A stretch of 64,000 nucleotides of DNA from an uncultured Clostridia bacterium. Its GTDB lineage: Bacteria > Bacillota > Clostridia > Peptostreptococcales > Anaerovoracaceae. The notes below the pieces were generated by a model. That model did no database searches. It was not told the origin of the DNA and saw only the letters and a list, made by a program, of their open reading frames with translations. Positions 17,210 through 27,633 of the stretch are shown in pieces; within the stretch, counting starts at the first letter, position 1, and each line of letters opens with the position of its first letter. The DNA is taken from the NCBI GenBank assembly GCA_934255435.1, contig CAKQNZ010000001.1, positions 5,135 to 69,134 on the forward strand, read 5' to 3'. A program made the position numbers and the translations under genes.

Positions 17210-18712
17210 TTATTTAGTAAGATCCGGGAACGTTTCATCGAATGTCTTTTCACCGTTACCCAATGCACTGATGTCACGGCAGTGACCAGTCTTCACTGTG
17301 ATCACACGAACGATCATAGGGATGAAGATGGCTGCACATGCCAGGATGAATATCGGCAGCTGGCCTTCACCGAATGCCAGCATTATCAGACAAACGATCT
17401 GTGCTATCATAGCGAACCATGGTATCCAGGCCTGTCCCTTGCTTACTCTTGCTCTCAGGCACTTCTCCGGATCATATCCTCTCTTCTTCAGACGTTTTCT
17501 GAATACAAGCTGTGATATGATGATACCTATCCAAGCCAGAGTTCCTGTGAATCCTGACATCGAGAGCAGACTCTCATACAGACTTTCGAGGAATCCTGTG
17601 AGCTGTGATATCAGACCAAGGATAAGTACTACCCACATGAATGCCAGTGTGAAGAGAACGGCATTCTTAGGGTTACCTGATTTGTTTATCTTTCCAAGGA
17701 ACTTAGGAGCAAGACCCTCTATCGAAAGACCATACATAGCTCTTACTGTTCCGTAGAATCCTGTGTTGGCACAGCTGAATGCAGCGATAAGAACGACAGC
17801 ACTCATGATTATTCCGAAGATATTCATGTGATAGTAGTTCATAGCTTCTGCAAATACAGGAGTATCTCCGTTAGCCATATCTGTAGGCAGGATCAGTATC
17901 AGCAGTAAGATAGGTACCATATACAGACCTACAATACGATATGTAACGCTCTTACATGCTTTTGGAACTGATTCATCAGGATTTTCTGCTTCTGCAGCTG
18001 TCAGACCTACGATCTCAGTACCCTGGAATGTTACCAGTACTACTACCATGGAAGTCATTACTATAGCACCTCCATGAGGGAAGAGCTGCTGAGTAAAGCT
18101 CATATCTGCATTTCCGAAGTTTATAGTACCGCCCAGGAAGCTTTCGCTGCCCCAGAGACCTACCCAGACTCCGAATGCTAATAAAATGAATAAAATGATG
18201 ACGCATACTTTAGTGATGGCAAGACCAGATTCGATCTTTGCAAAGATATCTACTGCGCAAAGGTTGATTATGGTCAGTGCCAGCAGTGCTCCCACCGCAT
18301 ATGCTGCAAATGCAGCGCCGTTTTTTGATCCGGTGAGTGACTGTATTACTGTCGCTACCGCAATGGCTTCTGACGGACAGTAACATACCCAGTTGAACCA
18401 GAACGCCCATCCGAAACCAGTGGATACCGTCGGTCCTATAAACTCACTGGTATAGGCGACGAACGAGCCTTTTCTCGGTAAGTTTACAAGTAATTCCGCA
18501 TAAGAAATCATAAGTCCGTAAACAATAACTCCAACTACCGCAAAGGCGATCAATACTGCCGGGCCCATATCATGAATACAGATACCCAGTCCCAGGAAAT
18601 AGCAGGATCCGATTACGCCACCAAGGCCGATGAACGCAACCTGCCAGCCCTTAATACCACGTTTAAGCTCCTGGTCTTCCTGCTGTGCTACAACGTTTTT
18701 TTCTTCTGACAT
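17210..18712 (-). CDS. APC-family amino acid permease (AAT-type)
   Basis: 500 residues, 12 predicted helices. The N-terminus ELKRGIKGWQVAFIGLGGVIGSCYFLGLG holds the consensus first helix of the AAT group (LysP, AnsP, GabP), where the Gly-rich GGVIGS binds the amino acid backbone. VNLPRKGSFVAYTSEFIGP is the second conserved block. The start at 18712 (MSEEKN) is set by AGAAGGAGG. Substrate unknown. No metabolic gene adjoins it. Confidence 0.88.
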   Translation of the reverse strand: MSEEKNVVAQQEDQELKRGIKGWQVAFIGLGGVIGSCYFLGLGICIHDMGPAVLIAFAVVGVIVYGLMISYAELLVNLPRKGSFVAYTSEFIGPTVSTGFGWAFWFNWVCYCPSEAIAVATVIQSLTGSKNGAAFAAYAVGALLALTIINLCAVDIFAKIESGLAITKVCVIILFILLAFGVWVGLWGSESFLGGTINFGNADMSFTQQLFPHGGAIVMTSMVVVLVTFQGTEIVGLTAAEAENPDESVPKACKSVTYRIVGLYMVPILLLILILPTDMANGDTPVFAEAMNYYHMNIFGIIMSAVVLIAAFSCANTGFYGTVRAMYGLSIEGLAPKFLGKINKSGNPKNAVLFTLAFMWVVLILGLISQLTGFLESLYESLLSMSGFTGTLAWIGIIISQLVFRKRLKKRGYDPEKCLRARVSKGQAWIPWFAMIAQIVCLIMLAFGEGQLPIFILACAAIFIPMIVRVITVKTGHCRDISALGNGEKTFDETFPDLTK

Positions 18713-18730
18713 TTTTTGCCTCCTTCTCAC

Positions 18731-19163
18731 ATATCTAATGTATGATTAGACTTGTCCATTATATTCAGCGGGCAAAATGCTTTCCCAAGGGTCAGAAAGC
18801 AATTCTAAATTTTCTGTTTCCTAATGAACGTCTTTATTTTTTCACACTTTGCGAAAAATGTCAATATTTCAGAGATTTTTCTCATTTTTGATTACTTATC
18901 TTCTTATTATTGCGAACCTTGGCTGTTTCTGCTCGCTTTTACAAAAAACACCCGCTTTTTGACGTCTCATGTCGAATCCTTATCGATTCAGGTTTCGATT
19001 CAGTCAATTTCTTTCTTAAACACGCATTTTTGCCTGTATTTTTTAATATTTAATAAACCCTATCGGAAATATATGAAATCCGCACTCAGCAAACAAATAC
19101 CTGTTCCTACATCCGGAAAGTTATTTCTTTATTCAGAAAAAAATTTCATTTTGCACTTGCTTT
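18731..19163. other. AT-rich intergenic region
   Basis: About 430 bp between two minus-strand permease genes. T-rich, with repeated TCGATTCAG-like words near 18975-19000. No gene seen. The promoter of the 17.2-18.7 kb permease must be here. Confidence 0.5.
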
Positions 19164-20864
19164 CTAATTCAATTTGTCATCGTTTTTTATGTTTTTACAT
19201 GATATCAGGGCAAAAATCGCTGTCAGAACGGCACATAATATCGTCATTACATAAAAACCTGTCTGTATCGTACCTACGATATCTGCCACCGGTATATCTG
19301 CCAGTATCCCGTCGAAATAGTCACTTGACTCCCAGGCGTCCGCAGTCCCCCAGCCTTCATACCATGGTTCGAAGAACACCGCCAGCACATTCATTACCAT
19401 CATGATAAGGAACAGCAGCGCCATCCTTCTTGTATCCCCTGCTGCAAGACCTGTTCTGAGATCCTGTGGGAAACTATCCGGATCCTTTGCAGTAAGACCG
19501 CCGTACTTCTTTCTCCATATGAAATAAAGTACCGGTCCGGAAAGTATCCCAAGCATGCCGCCGAGATAGTAGTCGGAACCGTTGATATACGTTGCGAACA
19601 CTGCTACGCAGATGGGAACGATACATATCAGACAGAGCAGACCGTATCCTCCCGGTATCCTGAACTTGTATTCTTCTTCCGGAATCCGCTTTCTCAGCAC
19701 CATTGCAGAAATATACACAAGTATATAGGACGCCATCAGCAGTGCGCAGTCCAACACAACAACGAACCCGAAAGGCAGCATGCAGAATATCAGGTTGAAT
19801 ATGCCTACGGAAAGCACTGCGACATACGGAACGCCGAATTTCCTGTCGCACTTGACCATAACAGGCGGCGCCAGATGATCATCTGCCAGCGAGAAAAAGC
19901 CTCTGGATCCTGATGCGATATATGTGTTGTATATGGAGCACTGCGCCAGTATCGCAACAATGACGAACACTATACCGAAAACAGGTCCCCAGAAATGTGA
20001 AACGACATCTGAATATCCTACATTGCCAGCTTCTGTCCCCCACAGCTCCCACTGTCCCAGTGAACCAAGACCTGCCACTGTCGGGAAAATATATACAGCC
20101 ATTATCAGAGGCACCGTGATCAGTGTCCCTTTGGGGATCACCTGAGGGTTCTTTACTTCGCCTGCTATCGTGGACATGGACTCATAACCTGAATACATCC
20201 ACATACCGATGGATATCCCTCCTGCAATGTAAAAGAACCAGTCGCTGATCCCCTCTGCAGGTTCAGGTGTCAGCCTGAAGGATATGGTCGTCGCTGTCTG
20301 TGCATCTCCTCCCCAGTTGATGAATCCACATACAGCTACCACTGCAAAGGCCACCATGACAAGTACCGACAGCACTGTACTTGCCACGCCCACATCTTTG
20401 ACACCCCGAAGATTGATTATGGTGAATATCATTATCATTACAAATTTCAGGGCAAATTCTGCCTGCCAGCTCATATCCCAGACTGTCGCAGCGTAGCCCC
20501 CTGCAAGGATGACATATGTGGTATTGTCGATATATATGGATATGGTCCTCCACCAGCCGGCCTGGAAGCCCCAGAATTCACCCAGGGCCTCTTGTACCCA
20601 TTTGTAGTATCCGCCCTCCTGCGGCCTCACAGAGCCCAGCTCCGAAGCTACAAGTCCAAAGGGAAGCCCCCACACGAACGGCAGTACACACAGCATTATT
20701 ATCGTCAGCCCCGGACCACATTCCGGGATCATTTCCTCGATGCCGTAGCATCCTGCTGCAACCAGACAGAATATCATGAATACAACAGTCGACACTTTGA
20801 TATCGTGTTTTTTCAGACCGTGTTCGCCGACTTCAGCAGCCTGCATAACATCATGTTTACTCAT
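19164..20864 (-). CDS. APC-family amino acid permease
   Basis: 566 residues, about 13-14 predicted helices, longer than the usual 450-500. First helix VFMIFCLVAAGCYGIEEMIP and SVRPQEGGYYKWVQEALGEFWG belong to the same broad APC group as the permease at 8.8-10.3 kb (compare SAYPEDGGMYTWAKNGLGE). An extra pair of hydrophobic helices lies at the C-terminus (about 475-560) after a hydrophilic linker. The start at 20864 (MSKHD) has AGGAGGG upstream. Substrate unknown. Confidence 0.87.
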   Translation of the reverse strand: MSKHDVMQAAEVGEHGLKKHDIKVSTVVFMIFCLVAAGCYGIEEMIPECGPGLTIIMLCVLPFVWGLPFGLVASELGSVRPQEGGYYKWVQEALGEFWGFQAGWWRTISIYIDNTTYVILAGGYAATVWDMSWQAEFALKFVMIMIFTIINLRGVKDVGVASTVLSVLVMVAFAVVAVCGFINWGGDAQTATTISFRLTPEPAEGISDWFFYIAGGISIGMWMYSGYESMSTIAGEVKNPQVIPKGTLITVPLIMAVYIFPTVAGLGSLGQWELWGTEAGNVGYSDVVSHFWGPVFGIVFVIVAILAQCSIYNTYIASGSRGFFSLADDHLAPPVMVKCDRKFGVPYVAVLSVGIFNLIFCMLPFGFVVVLDCALLMASYILVYISAMVLRKRIPEEEYKFRIPGGYGLLCLICIVPICVAVFATYINGSDYYLGGMLGILSGPVLYFIWRKKYGGLTAKDPDSFPQDLRTGLAAGDTRRMALLFLIMMVMNVLAVFFEPWYEGWGTADAWESSDYFDGILADIPVADIVGTIQTGFYVMTILCAVLTAIFALISCKNIKNDDKLN

Positions 20865-21016
20865 GTCATTCCCTCCTCTCATAAATATCAGAAGTTATGG
20901 TTTCCGATATTATAGCATATTTTTCCGTCAGCAGATCGCTATTTTGAGATAATTTCAAAAATTCTAACCGGTGTTTTCCAGACCACTCTCTGCCTTTACA
21001 ATATAGTTTATGGCAC

Positions 21017-21068
21017 AAAAAAGTGTGTATCCCGGAATCATCATATCCTCTTCCAGATACACACTTTT
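21017..21068 (-). terminator. terminator after tyrS
   Basis: AAAAGTGTGTATC and GATACACACTTTT pair around a 24-nt loop; on the minus strand a T run follows. About 100 bp past the tyrS stop. Confidence 0.85.
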
Positions 21069-21169
21069 GTATCATCATATCATGCTGTGCTGTTCATCAT
21101 GCGTCTCAAGGCAGCTTATGTCATTCGTGCCTGCATTGTTCGCAAAGTACTTAAACCAGCTGACACTTG

Positions 21170-22507
21170 CTATTTAAGTACAACAACGACTTTCTTTTTC
21201 TTGCCTTTTTCAACGAGCATCCTGCCGTCCTTGAACTGATCAGCTGTGATCATGTGCTTCTTGTCTGTGACTTTCTCGCCGTCCAGTTTCAGTCCGCCCT
21301 GTTCGATGGTCATGAAGCCTTCTCTGTTGCTCGGCACAAGTCCCAGCTCCCTGATGAAGCTGACAACTCCCAGTCCCTCGCCTTCGAGTTTAGCTTTGTC
21401 GAAATCTGCTGTCGGCATATTGGAAAGGTCTCCGCCGCCGCTGAATGCGTTCCTTGCTGCATCCTGAGCTTTCTGAGCCTCTTCTTCGCCGTGTACCAGC
21501 TTTGTGACTTCGAAAGCCAGGATCTCCTTGGCTTTGTTTATCTCGCTGCCCTCCAGCGAAGCCAGTCTCTTTACTTCGCTCATCGGAAGGAATGTCAGCA
21601 TCCTGAGGCATTTTTCCACGTCTGCATCAGCAACGTTCCTCCAGTACTGGTAGAATTCGTACGGTGACGTTTTCTCTGCGTTGAGCCAGAGAGCACCTTT
21701 CTGGGTCTTGCCCATTTTCTTGCCATCGCTTGTAGTGAGCAGGGAGAAAGTCATGCCGTATACTTCTTTACCTGTTTTCTTTCTTGTGAGATCAACGCCA
21801 CCGATGATATTGGACCACTGGTCGTTGCCGCCGAACTCTATCTTTACGTCGAAGTCTCTTGCCATTACCATGAAGTCGTAGCTCTGCATCAGCATATAGT
21901 TAAGCTCGAACATAGTCAGTCCGCCTTCACGCTCCATCCTCTGCTTGAAACATTCTGCACGGAGCATCGTGTTCACATTGAAAGCAGAGCCGATCTCTCT
22001 GAGGAAATCTATATAATTCAGAGGTCTGAGCCATCTTGCGTTGTTCACTGCTACGGCCTTGCCCGGATCCGGTTTCTTCGTCTCATGCCCCGGTGTGAAC
22101 ACACCTTCATTGCCGACATATTCCCATTCATCATCGAAATCAAGGAATTTATCGAAGAGATGCTTGAACTGTGTGCAGTTGTTTTCGATAGTTTCTACGG
22201 TCATTATCTGACGCATATCCGTCCTGCCGGAAGGGTCTCCCACCATGCCTGTACCGCCTCCGATGAGGACTACAGGAGTATGTCCGTACTTCTGCATATA
22301 CATCATGATGATGACCTGCATGAAATGCCCCACATGGAGACAGTCTGCAGTAGGGTCGAATCCTATATAGAATTTGACTTTTTCGTTTGCCAGAAGTTCT
22401 CTGATCTTTTCCTCGTCAGTTGACTGCTCTATAAAGCCTCTTTCCTTCAGCACATCGTACACATTAGTGTGTTCACTGACACTGTCAGGTATAAAGTCGT
22501 ATTTCAT
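21170..22507 (-). CDS. tyrS: tyrosyl-tRNA synthetase
   Basis: 445 residues, class I synthetase. HIGH-type motif CLHVGHF (about 57-62), KMSKS loop as KKMGKT (about 270), substrate-site MLMQSYDFM and GGNDQWSNI, and a C-terminal S4-like tRNA-binding domain ([12 protein letters not shown]). It belongs to the longer TyrRS form seen in many anaerobes. It is the last gene of the tsaC-rpiB-upp-tyrS run, 18 bp after upp. It has no T-box of its own here; the tyrosine T-box of this window belongs to the acyl-CoA ligase gene. Confidence 0.96.
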   Translation of the reverse strand: MKYDFIPDSVSEHTNVYDVLKERGFIEQSTDEEKIRELLANEKVKFYIGFDPTADCLHVGHFMQVIIMMYMQKYGHTPVVLIGGGTGMVGDPSGRTDMRQIMTVETIENNCTQFKHLFDKFLDFDDEWEYVGNEGVFTPGHETKKPDPGKAVAVNNARWLRPLNYIDFLREIGSAFNVNTMLRAECFKQRMEREGGLTMFELNYMLMQSYDFMVMARDFDVKIEFGGNDQWSNIIGGVDLTRKKTGKEVYGMTFSLLTTSDGKKMGKTQKGALWLNAEKTSPYEFYQYWRNVADADVEKCLRMLTFLPMSEVKRLASLEGSEINKAKEILAFEVTKLVHGEEEAQKAQDAARNAFSGGGDLSNMPTADFDKAKLEGEGLGVVSFIRELGLVPSNREGFMTIEQGGLKLDGEKVTDKKHMITADQFKDGRMLVEKGKKKKVVVVLK

Positions 22508-22525
22508 TTAAGTTGCTCCTCCAAA

Positions 22526-23155
22526 TCATTTAGTGCCGTAAAGTCTGTCGCCTGCATCGCCAAGACCTGGTACGATATAAGCGTTCTCGTTGAGTCTTTC
22601 ATCCTTTGATGCTACAAAGATATCAACATCAGGATGTGCTTTCTGAAGCACTTCTATGCCTTCCGGGGCAGCTATGAGACACATGAAGATTATCTTCCTG
22701 CCACCTTTTGCCTTGATGAAGTCGATGGCTGCCGCCGCACTGCCGCCTGTTGCCAGCATCGGATCCACAACGAATATTTCTCTTTTTTCTATGTCGTTAG
22801 GCAGTTTGCAGTAGTATTCAACAGGTTCGTGAGTCTCAGGATCTCTGTAAAGTCCCACGTGTCCGACTTTTGCATTCGGTACGAGAGCCAGCATGCCGTC
22901 CACCATGCCAAGACCTGCTCTCAGGATAGGTACTATGGCGATATCCTCTCCGTCCAGCATATTCACTTTGGTACGGCATATAGGAGTCTCGATCTCAGTC
23001 TCCCTGAGAGGGAGTTTTCTTGTGGCTTCGTATCCCATAAGCATGGAGATCTCTCTCACCAGTTCTCTGAAATCCTTGACGCTTGTGTCCTTCTGTCTTA
23101 TCATTGCAGTTTTGTGCTGTATCAGCGGATGATCGAATACATATACACTACTCAT
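22526..23155 (-). CDS. upp: uracil phosphoribosyltransferase
   Basis: 209 residues. PRPP-binding loop [20 protein letters not shown] (about 130) and the uracil site near the C-terminus [16 protein letters not shown] define UPRTase, which makes UMP from uracil and PRPP in pyrimidine salvage. Length typical. Follows rpiB by 69 bp; in Firmicutes upp commonly lies in this ywl-rpiB-upp neighbourhood. Confidence 0.97.
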   Translation of the reverse strand: MSSVYVFDHPLIQHKTAMIRQKDTSVKDFRELVREISMLMGYEATRKLPLRETEIETPICRTKVNMLDGEDIAIVPILRAGLGMVDGMLALVPNAKVGHVGLYRDPETHEPVEYYCKLPNDIEKREIFVVDPMLATGGSAAAAIDFIKAKGGRKIIFMCLIAAPEGIEVLQKAHPDVDIFVASKDERLNENAYIVPGLGDAGDRLYGTK

Positions 23156-23224
23156 TTGCTACCTGCCTTTCATTTTTTTCTTTGTTATTAACTGATGCTT
23201 TCTGTTTATGTATGTACCCCGGCG

Positions 23225-23656
23225 CTACATTTCGTTGAGCATGTCCACTCTTCTCTGGTGCCTGCCGCCTTCGAACTCAGTGTCCAGCCATACCTGGGTT
23301 ATTTTAATCGCAGTTTCCGGATCAGTAGTCCTGCCGCCCATGGCCAGCATATTGGCGTCGTTGTGTTTTCTTGTCATTTCAGCCATATGCTCATCTGTAC
23401 AAAGTGCGCATCTTATGCCTTTGACTTTATTGGCTGCTATGGAAATGCCTATGCCTGTGCCGCAGCATACTATGCCTCTGTCAGCTTTGCCGCTGGCTAC
23501 AGCTTCAGCGCAGATCTTGCCGTATACCGGGTAGTCCACAGAATCCGTGGAATGTGTTCCCAGATCCACCAGTTTGATGCCTCTGCTCCTGAGATATTCC
23601 TTTACTTTTTCTTTGAGTTCATAACCGCCATGGTCGCTGGCTATCGCTATTATCAT
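23225..23656 (-). CDS. rpiB: ribose-5-phosphate isomerase B
   Basis: 143 residues. IAIASDHGGYELKE at the N-terminus, the catalytic Cys in GIVCCGTGIGISIAANK (about 65-80) and RKHNDANMLAMGGR. Interconverts ribose-5-P and ribulose-5-P. AGGAGG eight bases upstream of the ATG, inside a short open frame that ends by overlapping the start. Confidence 0.96.
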   Translation of the reverse strand: MIIAIASDHGGYELKEKVKEYLRSRGIKLVDLGTHSTDSVDYPVYGKICAEAVASGKADRGIVCCGTGIGISIAANKVKGIRCALCTDEHMAEMTRKHNDANMLAMGGRTTDPETAIKITQVWLDTEFEGGRHQRRVDMLNEM

Positions 23657-23909
23657 ATCTTGAATCCTCCTGATGACCTTCCGGTCCGTATGTCCGGGGT
23701 CTGTTTATTATGCAAAATATCTATGATCGCTGCGTTTCTCCGGCTTTGCCTGAAGGTCTTGCGGAGCTCTCTGCTCCGGTGCGACCTTTTGTCCCAGCCT
23801 TCCTGGCGGATCACCGCCGGTTCTCTGGCTGAGCATGAAAGATACCATAGTCTTCTGCTGAAAACAAGTCCTGACTCAAGCCTGCCGGACAGATCGTCTC
23901 CGACGTTTA
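23657..23909 (-). other. structured segment between tsaC and rpiB, possible decayed gene
   Basis: An 86-codon frame starts by overlapping the tsaC stop and ends by overlapping the rpiB start, but its product is Arg/Ser-rich and unlike any family I know; a protein phosphatase gene (ywlE type) often sits here in relatives, and its CTGNTCRS motif is absent. Read as RNA it is rich in short hairpins: CGGCGG-tgat-CCGCC, and AAGGTC/GACCTT enclosing CGGAGC/GCTCCG. This resembles the mosaic hairpin blocks elsewhere in the window more than a gene. Confidence 0.4.
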
Positions 23910-24947
23910 TCATACTCTCGCTATATTGTATCCTGCCGATTTGAGCATCCTGTTCATTACTGCGAAGCCCACTCCGTCAGTGTCGCTCAATGCTCCGGCA
24001 AGTATCAGGTCTACGTTTTCGCTGTCGAGATCCCTGAGTCTTGCGAAAAAGTCGTGAGCTGCTTCAAGGAATGCTTTTTCCTCGAAAAGTATGACGCCGA
24101 CTTTAAGGCCCAAACGCTCGTTGAGACCTTTGAGACGCTGGATCTCGCTCTTTACTTTATCACGCTGGCCTTCGATGACAGTCATCTGTGCCTTCGGTGC
24201 GTAATGTTTGTATTTCATCCCCGGAGACTTTGGTTTGAATCCGTCGTCTCCTGCGGCTTCGCCGTCTGCCGGATCTATATCTGTATGTCCCGGACCTTCT
24301 TTGAGGGAAGGATCGTATTCTACTTTCCTGCCGAGGGCTGCTTCGATGGCCTCGGCCGTTATTATTCCCGGTCTTAATATCGTTGGCGTGTCTCCTGTCA
24401 TATCCAGGACTGTGGACTCTATGCCCACACGACAGTCTTCTCCGTCGATGACGGCATCTATCCTGCCGTCCATGTCTGCGATGACATCCTTCGCTCTTGT
24501 AGGGCTCGGCCTGCCGGAAATATTGGCGCTGGGCGCTGCTATGGGACTGTCTGCCAGTGTTATCAGTTCCAGTGCTGCCGGACTGTCCGGCATACGGACT
24601 GCAACTGTATCGAGGCCGCCTGTGGTCACATCAGGGATCCCCGGTTTTTTCTTCAGCACGACAGTCAGCGGACCCGGCCAGAAATTATCTACCAGTGCGA
24701 CTATCTCCGGACTCAGCGCAGGAGTCAGTCTGCCAAGGTCGCTGGCTCTGGAAATATGCACTATCATGGGATTATCGCTGGGTCTGCCCTTGGCGGCATA
24801 CACCTTGCCGACAGCTTCAGGATCCAGTGCGTCTGCACCAAGTCCGTAAACCGTCTCGGTAGGGAACGCCACCAGTCCGCCGGACCTGAGTATCCCTGCC
24901 GCCTTTGCTATATCTTCTTTGGTTGTAGATAATATTCTGGTTTTCAT
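23910..24947 (-). CDS. tsaC: L-threonylcarbamoyladenylate synthase (TsaC/Sua5)
   Basis: 345 residues, Sua5 form. The YrdC domain (about 1-205) has GGLVAFPTETVYGLGADA, KGRPSDNPMIVHI and the SANISGRPSP substrate loop; a linker and a C-terminal Sua5 domain follow (KYKHYAPKAQMTVIEG to the end). It makes threonylcarbamoyl-AMP for the t6A37 modification of tRNAs that read ANN codons. The start at 24947 has CAGGAG upstream; the open frame continues further up only because the adjoining repeat block happens to lack stops. Confidence 0.95.
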   Translation of the reverse strand: MKTRILSTTKEDIAKAAGILRSGGLVAFPTETVYGLGADALDPEAVGKVYAAKGRPSDNPMIVHISRASDLGRLTPALSPEIVALVDNFWPGPLTVVLKKKPGIPDVTTGGLDTVAVRMPDSPAALELITLADSPIAAPSANISGRPSPTRAKDVIADMDGRIDAVIDGEDCRVGIESTVLDMTGDTPTILRPGIITAEAIEAALGRKVEYDPSLKEGPGHTDIDPADGEAAGDDGFKPKSPGMKYKHYAPKAQMTVIEGQRDKVKSEIQRLKGLNERLGLKVGVILFEEKAFLEAAHDFFARLRDLDSENVDLILAGALSDTDGVGFAVMNRMLKSAGYNIARV

Positions 24948-25453
24948 TTGTTTTCTCCTGGTTATTTTCTGTGAAAACACTTTGTATTTTTGAAGGCTGA
25001 AAGCCGGAATCTGTCGCCGGGCTTCCTGTTTGCTACCGTTTAACATACCCTGCCATACTTTGCGTCGTAAGGCACCACGGGCTGAAGCCCTGTGCCTCTG
25101 ACGGAGAACCTTCCGCCAAATCATAGATTTGGGGATAACGCTCCTTCGTCGCTCCGACTCGCTTCGGTTGGAGACTTGTCCCGAAATCTCTGATTTCGTG
25201 GAAAGCCCCATGTGAGGGCCACAGGACTTTAGTCCGTGGTGGCTCACCGCCACTGCTGTCGCATTTTCCATTCCGGCTGAAGCCGGGGAACCATAGGTGA
25301 GCCGCTTGGCAAAACGGACAGCGTAGCCGTAGGCGAAGGAATGAGCAATAGCGAACGTTGCAGGTCTCTCGCCGTAGATTGCAGCCTCGCTCTGCTTCGG
25401 GCAATCCTGGCAGAGGACCTTCCGCCAAATCATAGATTTGGGGATAGGTCTCT
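24948..25453. repeat. mosaic hairpin block in the place of prmC
   Basis: About 500 bp of noncoding sequence built of micro-palindromes: GGGCTGAAGCCC, CGAAATCTCTGATTTCG, GGACTTTAGTCC, CCGGCTGAAGCCGG. A direct repeat of about 30 bp, CCTTCCGCCAAATCATAGAT plus GGGGATA, occurs at about 25109-25138 and 25418-25447, 309 bp apart. Module AACGGACAGCGTAGCCG is shared with the 56.4 kb block. In related genomes prmC commonly lies here between prfA and tsaC. Confidence 0.8.
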
Positions 25454-26515
25454 CTAGAAATTCTTCATTTTTTCAGCCTGGTCGCTGGTGATGAGGCCGT
25501 CGATTATCTCGTCCAGGTCTCCGTCCAGGAAGTTGTCCAGCTTGTAGATTGTCATGCCTATCCTGTGGTCAGATACTCTGCCCTGCGGGAAGTTGTATGT
25601 CCTGATACGTTCACTTCTGTCGCCGGAGCCTACCTGGCTCTTTCTCTGGTCTGCTATCTCCTTGTTCTGTTCCTGCATCTTCAGATCGTAAAGTCTTGAA
25701 CGCAGTACCTTGAAGGCTTTTTCTTTGTTCTTTATCTGTGACTTTTCATCCTGGCATGTCACAACGAGGCCTGTCGGCTCATGTGTCAGCCTTACTGCGG
25801 AGTCTGTGGTGTTTACGCACTGTCCGCCGTTTCCGGATGCTCTGTAAACATCGACTCTGACGTCGTTAGGATTGAGTTCCACCTCGACATCATCGACTTC
25901 AGGCAGTACTGCTACTGTAGCAGCGGAAGTGTGCACTCTGCCGCTGGACTCTGTTTCCGGTACTCTCTGCACTCTGTGTGCGCCGCTTTCGTATTTGAGT
26001 CTGGAATATGCACCTTTGCCTTTTATGAGCATAACGGCTTCCTTGATGCCGCCTATACCTGTCTCGTTTATCTCCATGAGTTCAGTCTTCCAGCGGTTAC
26101 GCTCTGCATATCTTGTGTACATCCTCAGCAGATCAGCACCGAAAAGGGCTGCCTCGTCGCCGCCTGTACCGGCTCTTATCTCCAGGATAACATTCTTTTC
26201 ATCGTTAGGATCTTTAGGCAGCAGCAGGATCTTGAGTTCTTCCTCCTGCCGGCTGATGGTGTCTTCAAGCTCCGAGATCTCCATCTTGGCGAGTTCACGC
26301 ATTTCCTCGTCGCCTTCCTCCAGCATCTCTCTGGCATCTGCCATATCAGCCTTCGCTTTCTTGTATTCTTTGTATTTTTTTACGATGGGTTCTATCTCAC
26401 CCATCTCCTTGACGTATTTCTGCCATACCGGCTGGTTGTTTATGATCTCAGGGTCAGAGACTTTCTGAGCCAGTTCGTCATATTTACCGGTTATAAAATC
26501 CAATTTATCAAACAT
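25454..26515 (-). CDS. prfA: peptide chain release factor 1
   Basis: 353 residues. Domain 1 is a long coiled coil (about 1-100). The tRNA-mimicking motif region [18 protein letters not shown] (about 185-200) and the catalytic GGQ in [17 protein letters not shown] (about 230) are intact. The residue after GGQ is Cys where His is usual. RF1 ends translation at UAA and UAG. The start at 26515 (MFDKLDF) has CAGGAG seven bases upstream. PrmC, which methylates the GGQ glutamine, is not adjacent. Confidence 0.96.
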   Translation of the reverse strand: MFDKLDFITGKYDELAQKVSDPEIINNQPVWQKYVKEMGEIEPIVKKYKEYKKAKADMADAREMLEEGDEEMRELAKMEISELEDTISRQEEELKILLLPKDPNDEKNVILEIRAGTGGDEAALFGADLLRMYTRYAERNRWKTELMEINETGIGGIKEAVMLIKGKGAYSRLKYESGAHRVQRVPETESSGRVHTSAATVAVLPEVDDVEVELNPNDVRVDVYRASGNGGQCVNTTDSAVRLTHEPTGLVVTCQDEKSQIKNKEKAFKVLRSRLYDLKMQEQNKEIADQRKSQVGSGDRSERIRTYNFPQGRVSDHRIGMTIYKLDNFLDGDLDEIIDGLITSDQAEKMKNF

Positions 26516-26655
26516 GTTAGACTCCTGTTTTACGTATTTTTTCAACTTATAATTATAGCATCATTGTGTAAAATTGTATAGACTTTTCAGAGAGAAAAAC
26601 CGGCTTTCTGACGTCAGTACTCATGCTGACATCGAACCGCCGGTGCTCTGCCTTG

Positions 26656-27633
26656 TTATCTTTCCAGTATCCTGCCTATCTTCTCTCTCATCAGGTCTAT
26701 ATCGTCTATGGAATTGACTTCCCGCTTGATATATGATGCGCCTCTCAGACCTTTGATGTACCAGCCTACGTGTTTGCGTATCTCTCTGACTGCGATCCAG
26801 TCGCCTTTGTCTGCCGCCGCCATGTCAAGGTGTCTCAGCAGCACGCCCACACGCTCTTCCATGCCCGGCTGCGGCGGTTTTTCTTCGCCTCGCCACAGCG
26901 CTGCTGCATCACGGAAGATCCACGGGTTGCCCAGAGCACCACGGGCTATCATCACTCCGTCACATCCTGTCTGCTCCAGCATCGCCACGGCGTCCTCGCC
27001 GCTGTTCACGTCTCCGTTGCCGATTACTGGTATCTTCACGCTGTCCTTCACGCGGGCTATGACATCCCAGTCGGCCTTTCCTTCATAATACTGCTCTCTT
27101 GTCCTGCCATGGACCGTGACTGCCGATGCTCCTGCGGCTTCAGCTGCTTTCGCTGTCTGCACAGCTGTATCCTCTCCTGCTGCAAATCCCATGCGGAACT
27201 TTACTGTGACAGGTTTCCCTGCGACTTTTACCATGGCACATACGATATCATAAAGCAGATCGGGATCTTTTATCAAAGCTGAACCCTCCCCGTTCTTTAC
27301 TATTTTGGGAACAGGGCAGCCGGCATTGAGATCAAGAATCAGATTGCCGCTGTCTTTCAGAGATGAGGCCGTGAACTCCATTATCTCCGGGTCGCTGCCG
27401 AAGACCTGTATGCCGAACCGGCCTTTTTCGTCCGGTCCCGGCACCAGCAGGTCTTTGCTCTTGCGGTCTCCGTACCAGAGTCCCTTGCCGCTGACCATCT
27501 CTGTATAAACAAAGGAAGCCCCTTGCTCGAGGCAGAGACTTCTCATGGTTCTGTCCGTTATACCTGCCAGCGGGGCAAGGATAAACGGAGTTTCAAAAGT
27601 TATATCATCGATCTTAAAAAGCTGCTTTTTCAT
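26656..27633 (-). CDS. dusB: tRNA-dihydrouridine synthase (DusB type)
   Basis: 325 residues, FMN TIM barrel. [18 protein letters not shown] at the N-terminus, catalytic Cys in [20 protein letters not shown] (about 100), [18 protein letters not shown] (about 165-180) and [12 protein letters not shown] for FMN phosphate. Reduces uridines in the tRNA D-loop. AGGAG six bases before ATG. The start overlaps the end of coaX by 20 bp, so the two are coupled; prfA follows. Confidence 0.93.
   Translation of the reverse strand: MKKQLFKIDDITFETPFILAPLAGITDRTMRSLCLEQGASFVYTEMVSGKGLWYGDRKSKDLLVPGPDEKGRFGIQVFGSDPEIMEFTASSLKDSGNLILDLNAGCPVPKIVKNGEGSALIKDPDLLYDIVCAMVKVAGKPVTVKFRMGFAAGEDTAVQTAKAAEAAGASAVTVHGRTREQYYEGKADWDVIARVKDSVKIPVIGNGDVNSGEDAVAMLEQTGCDGVMIARGALGNPWIFRDAAALWRGEEKPPQPGMEERVGVLLRHLDMAAADKGDWIAVREIRKHVGWYIKGLRGASYIKREVNSIDDIDLMREKIGRILER

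Noticed and set aside
18824-19405. 193-codon plus-strand frame in the AT-rich gap
   Set aside because: Composition follows base content, it overlaps the 3' end of the permease gene and has no family features.
23700-23830. Possible glycine riboswitch: the minus strand has CAGGCAAAG and GCACCGGAGC words
   Set aside because: The order and spacing of conserved parts do not fit the aptamer, and the downstream gene is rpiB, which is not a usual target.
24948-25433. N-terminal extension of tsaC through the repeat block (about 160 extra codons)
   Set aside because: The sequence is made of repeat modules, has no family match, and a clear ribosome site marks the start at 24947.
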